A stretch of DNA of 64,000 nt from Larimichthys crocea (lineage: Eukaryota > Chordata > Actinopteri > Sciaenidae): NCBI RefSeq assembly GCF_000972845.2, contig NW_020853101.1, positions 186,001 to 250,000 on the forward strand, given 5' to 3'. Numbering within the stretch: the stretch's first letter is position 1; each line of letters opens with the position of its first letter. A program made the translations under genes and the position numbers. Below the pieces are notes generated by a model. The model made no database searches. It worked only from the letters and a program-made list of their open reading frames with translations, and was not told the origin of the DNA. Below are positions 56,336 through 64,000 of this stretch, piece by piece.

Positions 56336-56545
56336 TCATGTTATTGGCTTAAGGTGCACATATGCACAGTGCAAACAGAAAAAACCCAGAATGAGGAAAT
56401 ATACTGAGGAGTGCCACACCCTGTAGTGGAACTGGGTGTTTGCTTTGAGGTGATATGTTAAAGTCGTGTTACTTCTGTGGAATTTAAATTCGGCTTTGCA
56501 AACTGTGCAAATTGCCTTGTTTTTGTCCAACGAGCCGTCGGGCAA
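56336..56545 (-). pseudogene. BED zinc finger fragment of a hAT transposase
   Basis: The minus-strand frame reads DKNKAICTVCKAEFKFHRSN then TTLTYHLKAN, a C-X2-C ... H pattern typical of the BED finger that binds DNA at the N-terminus of hAT transposases. It stands alone with no following transposase, so it is a relic of the autonomous parent of the surrounding element. Confidence 0.6.
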
Positions 56546-56602
56546 CTTTTTAAAATGAAATGTTCCCCCTAAAAGTCCTTCCTTCCATCTTTACACCACA
56601 GA

Positions 56603-56857
56603 CTCTCCTTTAGTTAGTAGGATAGATCAAGACATATATACACAGACTCTCCTTTAGTTAGGATAGATCATAGACATATATACATAGACTCTCCTTTAGT
56701 TAGGATAGATCATAGACATATATGCACAGACTCTCCTTTAGTTAGGATAGATCATAGACATATATGCACAGACTCTCCTTTAGTTAGGATAGGTCATAGA
56801 CACATATACATAGACTCTCCTTTAGTTAGGATAGATCATAGACATATATACACAGAC
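56603..56857. repeat. 42-bp minisatellite, six copies
   Basis: GACTCTCCTTTAGTTAGGAT recurs with starts at 56603, 56645, 56687, 56729, 56771 and 56813, an exact 42-bp period, with ATAGATCATAGACATATATA in between. Copies differ at a few bases only. Confidence 0.92.
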
Positions 56858-57239
56858 GCCTCACTGAGCAGGTTGGTCCGTTGCTGCGATACGTTAACGT
56901 GTCCGCCATATTGGATGTGGCAGATCTGCCCGTAAACTAAAACAAGCAGGGCCGGTTTTAGCTATGGGCAATGTGGGCGACCGCCCAGGGCGCAGTCTCC
57001 GTGAGGGCTTTAAGTTAATGCCTCTTATACACCCATTCACACACACACACTAATATATCTGGGAAACAAAGCTCTACTTTGCCACATCCAAAATGGCGGC
57101 CGCCACCGGAAGTAAACAAAACCGCGTTAATTGCGTTAATTTTTTTTAACGCGTTAATTCTTTAAAATTAATCGACAAAATTAACGCGTTAATTTTGACA
57201 GCACTATATATATATCTATATATATATCTGACACACATA

Positions 57240-57735
57240 CATATCGCAGGATCGATAAAATTGCTCAGCCTCAGTACACAGCTTCCTCAGTGACAGACAC
57301 TGTGACATCCTCCACACGGGAGCCCCACAAGGTTGTGTCCTGAGCCCTTTCCTGTTTACCCTTTACACCAATGCCTGTACCAGCCCCTCACCTGTCACTA
57401 CATACATCAAATACTCTGCTGACACTCAATGACAGTAACTCTGCTCTAGGTTATCAAAACAATCATCTGAAACTGAATGTTGAGAAACTGATCATCAATA
57501 CTTTCAGCACTCACAGCTCAGCTCACAGCCCCACATGCATCAATAATGAACCATTGAGATGGTGGAATGTATCAAATACCTCGGACTTACCCTGGACAAT
57601 AATCAACACACCACTGACATCCACAAACACTGCTTACAAAAACTCTCTGCCATCTGCAAACTCAATGCACTTTCTGTTGTCCCCCACCTTCTGTTACTGC
57701 TGTACAAAAGTACATTCTCCTGTACTGTTCATCCT
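57240..57735 (+). mobile_element. Jockey-like LINE, reverse transcriptase fragment
   Basis: The translation across frames gives HTGAPQGCVLSPFLFTLYTN (RT domain B region), IKYSADT in place of the FADDT catalytic box, NNHLKLNVEKL, and VECIKYLGLTLDNNQ with LSVVPHLLLLLYKS (57559 on). This is the order of a common fish jockey/Rex-Babar-like LINE. Frame changes and loss of the FADD box show it is dead. The 3' end of the same type lies at 62995-63551. Confidence 0.75.
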
Positions 57736-58239
57736 GCTCCAATAAGAACAGTAGAAGATTACACTACAGTAGAAACATTGCAGTTCAACATGGTGGACTC
57801 TACTTGTAGCAACTTTATTCTATGAACTTGACCAAACGAAGACGCTTATGTTCTCTCACTCTCAGGTCTGCCTGCATGACTTCTAACTCAACATCATAAG
57901 AGCAGTCCTAAACAGAGTTATGAATATCAGATTTCTGCCATATTCTGCCAATCACACAGATACACTGCACCTTGAAATGATTACTAAAGAATGTATAATA
58001 ACAGTGTGAGCTGGGGTAGGTTCATGGTGATCTGTGTGTCCTCTTCCAGCTCTGGCGCAGCATGTGGACTTTCTCTCCTCACAGTGACCCAGAGGACAAA
58101 CCATCTTCCTGAAGTGAAGGCTGCTGGAGGAGCAGAGAGCTGAGCTTCCTGCTGCTGCACTCCATCACTGTGTCAGACACACATGTGCATGCTCTCTGTG
58201 TTCAGTCACTGTGTTCGTGTTCTGACGCAGACTGCCTCA
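57736..58239. other. Unique sequence with a MITE-like end near 57930-57975
   Basis: TATCAGATTTCTGCC ... CACAGATACACTGCACCTT resembles the right end at 53440-53475. No gene recognised. Confidence 0.4.
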
Positions 58240-58630
58240 TCACAGCTCTCTGACCTGTTCCACGGTCACGGTCACACCGCTGCACTTCCTGCTCTGTGAG
58301 CTGCTCCGCGGCGGAGACAAGCGGCTACGCCGCTGAAGGACACCGGGGGGAGAGGCACCTACCTTGGACAGTTCCAAGAGTTTGTGCAGCCTCTCCGGAG
58401 TCTCAGCCGGTTCAACAAACAGCGACAAAACGCGCCAGTTTCACGGTCCTGACGAGAACAAGGTCCGCCGCCTGCAGCTGTCACATGCTCCGGGAAGCAC
58501 CGGGTCCGGTAGCTTCCAGCTTATCTCCTCACACTTTTCCGCATCTTCCTTATTTTAATTACCGGATCCTGAGTGCTGGTGCATGCACGGGGTTCCGCTG
58601 TTAAGGCGCATGCGCGGCTCAGGTCTGTCT
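58240..58630 (-). promoter_or_regulatory. CpG-rich segment, candidate promoter and first exon
   Basis: This is the richest CpG patch in the right half of the window. On the minus strand the segment ending CTGTCCAAG|GTAGGTGCC (last exon base 58363) has a near-perfect donor. The only ATG nearby is followed at once by a stop, so the exon is probably untranslated or read from elsewhere; one frame (LFVEPAETPERLHKLLELSK) is protein-like but lacks a start and is preceded by a stop. Splicing to 52415 would join it to the ATG exon. Confidence 0.4.
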
Positions 58631-58989
58631 TGTGGTGGGCTGAAGCGAATGCTGCCTTCAGGTCATGTCGGAAATAAGGCAGAGCAAAAACAGTGAGATC
58701 AGCCGGTCAGAGAGGTCAGACAACTGCATCAGTGTTACTGTCTTACAAATGAAGATGGAGTTTGAACAGAAAACAAACAAACTATATAACTGCCTCATAT
58801 AAACTTTTACAACTGTTTTAGAGGAAGTTTGAAATATTGTTAACCACTCATGATTCACAGCTCTTAAAGACAGCAAAACTTTCAAATTTCACTTATATTC
58901 CTCAGATTTTAGTCATTACAGACAAACCTTTTTAGGTAATATTTTCAGATCAGATCAATCATTTTTATTAAATATTATTATTAAAGAGT
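58631..58989. other. Unique sequence, no gene seen
   Basis: Nothing recognised. Confidence 0.4.
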
Positions 58990-59275
58990 TTTAGAGAACA
59001 CCACAGCACAGAGACAGCACTGGTCGAAGCACTGAATGATATTAGGATTAATAACAACTCCAACAAATTCTCTGTTTTGGTTCTACTTGATCTTATTGCT
59101 GCCTTCGAAAGTTGATCATAATATTTTATTAAATAGGCTCGAAAACTGGGTTGGCCTCTCGGGGGTGGCCTTGAATTGGTTCAGGTCATATCTGACAGGG
59201 TGGGACTTCACTGTGACACTTCTGTTTAACATTTACATGCTACCACTTGGCAAAATAATTAGAAGCCACATGTGG
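58990..59275 (+). mobile_element. L2-type LINE, N-terminal reverse transcriptase fragment
   Basis: ALNDIRINNNSNKFSVLVLL, then a frame change, then VDHNILLNRLENWVGLSG, ALNWFRSYLTG and, after a deletion, LFNIYMLPLGKIIRSH. These are successive RT motifs of the L2/Maui type. A stop and deletions disable it. Confidence 0.82.
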
Positions 59276-59897
59276 CATGTCTGGATGGCAAATAACTTTC
59301 TGTCTTGGGGTGATTTTGAGACCTGTTGGCTCTGTAGGCAAACAGACCAGAGACCAGGGATCCACAGGCCTCGTGTCTGTGATGACTTTGAGGTGGGACA
59401 GCACAAGGTACACAAAGACTTCATCATCACAGAGGTCAGGCTGAGGCTCTATCAACTTGCTTTTTTTTTGCAGGGATGGGGTTGATTTTGGAGGATGGTG
59501 AAGGTGTCTTGAAGCAGACACAGCATTGTTCCAGGTCTGTTTTCAAGGCAGAGCACCTCAAAGAAGTAAATCTTCTTTCTTGGGTGAGAGTTGATTTAAA
59601 GGCAATTTAAAGATACATGAAGTCATGAGAGAATGGTGTCACCTGTCAGATGACCCAGTAGACTGTATTAGTATGTCCATCCAATGTTTGGTACATTTGG
59701 CTGTGTATTCATAACTGACACACAGTCTGTTAAAGTGGAAAGAAATCCTTCATCTTTAACTCCTTCATCTTAGTGTAACTTACATTTGGCAACATGTGTT
59801 CAGAACGTACATCTAACTTCAAAACACCTGAATTTTATATGCAACAGGCTGTAGCATTACCTGTATCTGTGACTCCAGCAGCAGTAACCAGAGTCTT

Positions 59898-59900
<3 letters not shown>
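59276..59900. other. Unique sequence, no gene seen
   Basis: Nothing recognised. Confidence 0.4.

Positions 59901-59942
<42 letters not shown>
59901..59942. repeat. (CA)n microsatellite
   Basis: About 20 CA units. Confidence 0.95.
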
Positions 59943-59944
<2 letters not shown>

Positions 59945-61032
59945 CACTGACTTACTGTGTGTGTGGTGTCCATTTACCAGCAGCAGTGAAAAAAACCTTG
60001 GCAAGCAGCTAGTGTGTCAAAGCTGAGATGTTAAGCTCACAGTGGATCCACTGCAGGCTCTCTGATGACAGTTTCTCTCATCATGATAACATGATAACTA
60101 CTGCTAGTTCTATACTGATGTGAAATATTCATGAATATTGTATGTAATCTGATTATCTGATGAATTCCGATTAAGACTATGTATCAATTGTTTCTATTCT
60201 TCTCAGTAGACTGATGAAACCCCATTGCATCACTCAGACGTCATCTGGCATATGATATGGGTGTGAATTTGAGTATTTACGTTGTTAAATCTGCTTTGTG
60301 TGGTGTAGTATGAACTTATTTTCTGGTACTTTATACAGTAAGCTTGCATCCCACCAACTCGGGTACCCACAGATCCCAGATATACTTTTTGTATTTTAGC
60401 ATTCCAAATGTCCATGACTTGTCGATCGATGTGTTCGACATCATATATTGTTTTCTGTTTCCAGTCAAAAGCCACCAATTCTGTCTGTGCAGATTTAATA
60501 GAGGAAGCTGGGGGGTGTAAGGGCACTCTGTCAGTCATTTTATGCTAAATATGTTGTTAGGATCAGGGGTAACAAAGTGGTGTTTATATTTTACTGCACT
60601 GTTCATGAGTTTTGTCTGTTTTCTTACAATGTTACCAGTGTTTCTATAGATCTATCTTCATTGGCTTTAGAACATATGACCATCAGATGGACAACAGTTG
60701 AAAATCAGCCATCACTGCCAGACCCTGTGATTGCTCTTCTTATAAATCAGCATGTTCAGTTTAATCACAAGTTTTCTTTTTCCTAGACATGAAAATATCC
60801 AAATCATGTGTCATTAGTACCACTTTGAAATTATCAACCATTACTTTTAAAGATTTTTATGGAAAAATATGTGATAAGGTGTTGTATCTACCATTTATAG
60901 ACTAACCAGCTCTGGACCTCTTCCCACTCTCCCCAATAGTGCTATTTTAACCTGTTTTTATGTTGTATTCTTGTAATTTGATATACTTTTATGGTTCTTT
61001 TTGTTTGTTTTATGTTATTTGCTGTCTAATCT
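59943..61032. other. Unique sequence, no gene seen
   Basis: Nothing recognised. Confidence 0.4.
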
Positions 61033-61060
61033 CACTATATATATATATATATATAGATGA

Positions 61061-61099
<39 letters not shown>

Positions 61100-61120
61100 A
61101 TATATATATATATACACACA
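61033..61120. repeat. (TA)n microsatellite
   Basis: Interrupted TA array passing into a short CA/TA end. Confidence 0.92.
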
Positions 61121-61417
61121 TACATATATTACTTCTATGAAGTCATAAAAATATTCCATTCCAGTTATTAACAAATGTACAATTCTGTCACTGGTAGTCT
61201 CCAATATTGTCACTAGAATGCTCTATGACATTCTAGTGTGACTTTGGCCTACATTATCAAAAATAATAATCAACTATACCAATGCAAATACTGAGAGGAC
61301 TGATACATAGAGCAAAGTGCACACAATGTTTAGAAAGTTCTTTGACAGACAAAGCACAAACAGGATTCCTATCTTAATGTTTTTTAACCAGAATAAACAA
61401 AATAAACTATGTGAAGA

Positions 61418-61760
61418 TTTTTTTTTTTTTTTTGCATTTGTCCTTCTCTGTCTGCAGCTCAGCTGAGAACTTCTGCTGACTGAGAGTGTATGCCATGTCC
61501 TGTTTGGTGTAATCAGTCTGCAGGAGTTTCTTCTGCTGGATCTCGTTTTCAAGGTCACACTGTAAGCTGTTTGCTGTCTGATGTTGACGACATCAGTCTG
61601 ATACCTTTTGCTGAGCTCCTTGTGTACCCTGGTGACCCTCTCCAGTTCCTTTTGGAGAAGCTGGTTCTTGTCCTTCTCCCGCTGGAGCTCAGTGGTGTCT
61701 TTATTCTGTGCCACATCAGGCACATAAGTCACTTGTGGGTGTTTTTTCTTCTCCCATCTG
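61418..61760 (-). pseudogene. Retropseudogene fragment of a coiled-coil protein
   Basis: The minus strand encodes TTELQREKDKNQLLQKELER and VTRVHKELSKRYQTDVVN, then after a frame change CDLENEIQQKKLLQTDYTKQ, DMAYTLSQQKFSAELQTEK, a continuous heptad-rich coiled coil. The reading ends at GACAAATGC followed by A16. No intron interrupts it, and the A run at its 3' end suggests an RNA-derived copy, though the parent might have a Lys codon run there. The parent gene was not identified. A frame break near 61560 shows it is not functional. Confidence 0.5.
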
Positions 61761-62667
61761 GTGTTAATTCTTACACGAGAGGGAAACTGCTTTGTAGAAA
61801 GGCTTCTTGTCCTTCTTCCACCTCTTTGGCCTTTGCTTTGTTTCCTTGCCTCTATTGCTGGATATTTTTTGCAACCCTGTCATCATCTCACCTCAGCCTT
61901 GGTCAAGTCCATTTTACCCTGCTGTTCTGGGAAGAGCTGACCTGTAAAGGCTCAGAGGTCCTCTGGTAACAGCTTGAGTTCCTCGCTTTATCAAAGAAAT
62001 GCAGTTGCAATTTGGCTCTGATGCACAGATGTAGTATGTATCAGTGGTCTGCCTTTTGTAGATTTTCTTTTCGTTAGTTCTTTACCGTGGTGTCACCTGT
62101 TGAAAGGTTGAAATGATCTGACTGTCTGATTTGTGTCTGACTTATACAGAGCTGGCAGAACATTCCACACGGAGTGGAACTTTTTGTTTGTTTTGAAGTA
62201 GAAGTTCCATTTTACCTTGTTCTGCATGTTATGTTCAAAGTCACAATCTATGATTATAATGTTAACACAATGGCTTCCCAGGAGGAGTGTCTTTATTGAT
62301 GATTAGTTGAGGAATCATAAAGTGCACCTTCTCAAATGTTAAATGAAGATATGGAAAATAAATAAAATAGAGGTACACAGGCATCAAAACATGAGAATAA
62401 TCAAGTTATGATCACACATGGCAGCAATGGCAAGAACAGCAGAACACCAAACAATGTTGAATAACAATTATAACAATAATGATCACTTGCTGAATCAAAC
62501 ACTGACCTGCTGTGTGTTTACAACATGGATGTATACAGTGCATAATGGTTGTACAGCAATACCAAATCAATGACCATTTGTAATAGTAAATTGTCATGAT
62601 TTGGTTTAAGGGTATGTTGAACACTTCACTACAAATCAATGTGACTCATCAAATCAATACAGCAATA
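61761..62667. other. Flank of the coiled-coil relic, no gene seen
   Basis: The part to about 61990 may be more of the same pseudogene on the minus strand (charged Lys/Arg-rich translation), but stops interrupt it. The rest is unique AT-rich sequence. Confidence 0.3.
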
Positions 62668-62945
62668 ATTCAATTCAATTCAATTTTATTTGTATAGCCC
62701 AAAGTCACAAAGTACATTTGCCTCTGAGGGCTTTACAATCTGTACAGGGAGTGACACCCTCTGTCCTTAGACCCTCCGAGTGAGGAAAAACTTGCCCACA
62801 AAAAACCTTTAACAGGGAAAAAAGGTGGAAGAAACCTCAGGAAGATTCACAGAGGAGGGATCCCTCTCCCAGGACGGACAGACGTGCAATAGATATCACA
62901 TGTACAGGAGACTGCACAAAAGTGTTAAATTGTTAATGTCAGAAA
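62668..62945 (-). repeat. LINE 3' tail family, longest minus copy
   Basis: (TTCAA)n, then TTTATTTGTATAGCCCAAAG, CAGGGAGTGACACCCTCTG, AAACTTGCCCACAAAAAACC, GAAGAAACCTCAGGAAG, GGAGGGATCCCTCTCCCAGG and GGACAGACGTGCAATAGAT. This is the reverse of 18400-18655 joined to 26935-27090 and so shows the full module. Confidence 0.75.
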
Positions 62946-62994
62946 TTTATTCACTAAATGTATTCATTTTAATTTTTACTGCTTAACTTACAAA

Positions 62995-63551
62995 AACTGA
63001 GACTTAGACAGACTTTATTGTCATTCAACTGTACATTTACAATGTACATTTGAGCGAAATTACATTGCATAGGCTCAGCATAAAAGCAGAAGACAAGGTA
63101 ATAACAGTATAGATATAAAGTATATCAAATAGAAAATAGAATAAAAGAAAAAAGAAACAGAACAAAATAGTGACTTTTTCCACAGCAATGTAGCAGCATA
63201 GAGTAAGAGTTATCAGTGTAATAGAGTTTCCAGTATCAATGCAAAGTGACTACTGTTGTGTGTGTGGGAGGGGGTTATTGGAAGTTTAGCAGTCTTATGG
63301 TGTGGGGGATGAAGCTGTTGTAGAATCTGGCTGTTCTGCTTTTGATGCTGCAGAGCCTCTTACCAGAGGGCAAACAGTTCATGGTAGGGGTGGGAGGGGT
63401 CTTTGGTGATTGTCTGAGCCCTGGTAGCCAGCATCTGTGAGCAGTGTTGTGGATGGAAGGAAGTGCAGTCCTGATAAAATAGGGTTTTGCTACCAATACA
63501 AATCACGCTTTTCTTTTCTGGGCAAAAGACCACTGTGGACTTACCTTGCAA
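62995..63551 (-). mobile_element. Jockey-like LINE 3' end
   Basis: The minus frame 63496-63275 reads CLPSGKRLCSIKSRTARFYN then SFIPHTIRLLN, the conserved C-terminus of a fish jockey/Rex-Babar-like LINE. Downstream (to 62995) the 3' untranslated part ends with TTGAATGACAATAAAGTCTG, its typical terminus. Same type as the RT fragment at 57240-57735 but opposite in orientation. Confidence 0.75.
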
Positions 63552-64000
63552 GAAACCATAACACTAACCGAGTCATTACTGTATAATCATGACAAGTCCT
63601 CTAATCTGAATAAGGTACATTTTTTAACTTATTTTTTTATTAAATGTATATAAAAGTCATAAAGTACATTTGCCTCGGAGGGCTTTACATGCATATAACA
63701 TACACACAACTTCTATCTTCAGTCTACCTTGTCACGACATAATTCTTACTGCTTCTACTACAGCAACATGTAGCATTGGGACTGGGACTTAGTATGAACT
63801 GTACTACAGTAATTATAAAAAATAATTACAATAATGAAAAGAAGAAAAAATTAGCTAATTAGAGTTCTGACATTGCCTGTATTATTGGTGAGCATCTTTC
63901 AGCATCTAACTGCTACTATGAACTGTCAGGCCCAGAACAAAGCGGCAGACTCAGTCGCAGAATTGGCAGGTTTGGAAGAAGCTTTATTAGTTCCCGAGCT
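63552..64000. other. Unique AT-rich sequence with a small LINE tail fragment
   Basis: CATAAAGTACATTTGCCTCGG and AGGGCTTTACA at 63657-63688 are a short piece of the 62668 family. No gene recognised to the window end. Confidence 0.4.

Larger units (their letters stand above)
56134..57206. mobile_element. hAT-like element with TAATCGCGATTA-rich ends
   Basis: The left end TAGGCTGTCAA (56134) and right end TTGACAGCACTA (57206; reverse complement TAGTGCTGTCAA) match except for one position and one gap. Subterminal arrays of TTAATCGCGATTA and TTAACGCGTTAA mark a widespread vertebrate family. The target duplication is obscured by flanking TA repeats. Inside lie a frame with a BED-like CTVCKAEFKFHRSNTTLTYHL on the minus strand (56336-56545), a 42-bp minisatellite and another transposon end (CAGGGCCGGTTTTAGCT, 56947). 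Confidence 0.65.

Noticed and set aside
56603..56857. CRISPR-like array
   Set aside because: The 42-bp units are directly tandem with no unique spacers; a minisatellite in a vertebrate transposon.
58296..58604. Plus-strand 102-codon frame in the CpG-rich segment
   Set aside because: Composition follows GC content; no domain, and the strong splice donor is on the other strand.

Overview
The window reads as nuclear DNA of a teleost fish, probably a percomorph. It is AT-leaning and intron-rich, carries many CA/GT microsatellites, and is crowded with transposon families typical of fish: Rex3/RTE, L2-type and jockey-like LINEs, hAT-type elements, a tRNA-derived SINE, a P-element/THAP9 relic and a Ty3/Gypsy LTR retrotransposon. 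Nothing bacterial or viral in organisation is present.

Layout. 1-3,800: two hAT-type non-autonomous elements with perfect 8-bp target duplications (230-755 and 914-2417) plus fragments. 3,826-14,290: a Rex3-like LINE on the minus strand, split by a 9.64-kb Ty3/Gypsy element (4347-13986, target duplication AAAT). 14,300-31,900: mostly unique AT-rich DNA with scattered repeats, probably lying in the long first intron of plppr5. 31,904-32,107 (minus): first coding exon of a phospholipid phosphatase-related gene, best matched to plppr5, with a 5' flank of GT and GA tracts. 32,600-52,300: dispersed repeats, an L2 LINE 3' end, a SINE and a weak candidate spliced transcript. 52,328-58,560 (minus): a candidate unidentified gene with a start-codon exon and a CpG-rich first exon. 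54,600-63,550: a P-element/THAP9 transposase pseudogene, LINE fragments, a hAT-like element with a 42-bp minisatellite, and a coiled-coil retropseudogene.

The LTR retrotransposon is the most informative object. Gag (N-terminal RRM/PNMA-like domain, capsid-like region, CCHC knuckle) precedes Pol (protease, RT, RNase H, integrase, acidic C-terminal tail). Gag and Pol are joined by what looks like a complete -1 frameshift signal: slippery G TTA AAC, a 7-nt spacer, a 10-bp stem and a possible 5-bp second stem. Three further frame changes look like decay.

The downstream LTR carries an extra 622 bp (12232-12853) with splice-like borders (G|GTGAGT ... TATGCAG|A) that is absent, to the base, from the upstream LTR. 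The simplest reading is a spliceable intron inside the repeated R region, lost by one lineage through reverse transcription of spliced RNA. The element is also composite: the intron-bearing LTR is followed by a second leader, the first part of a second gag, and a truncated third LTR. All assignments come from reading the sequence alone; no searches or folding programs were run.
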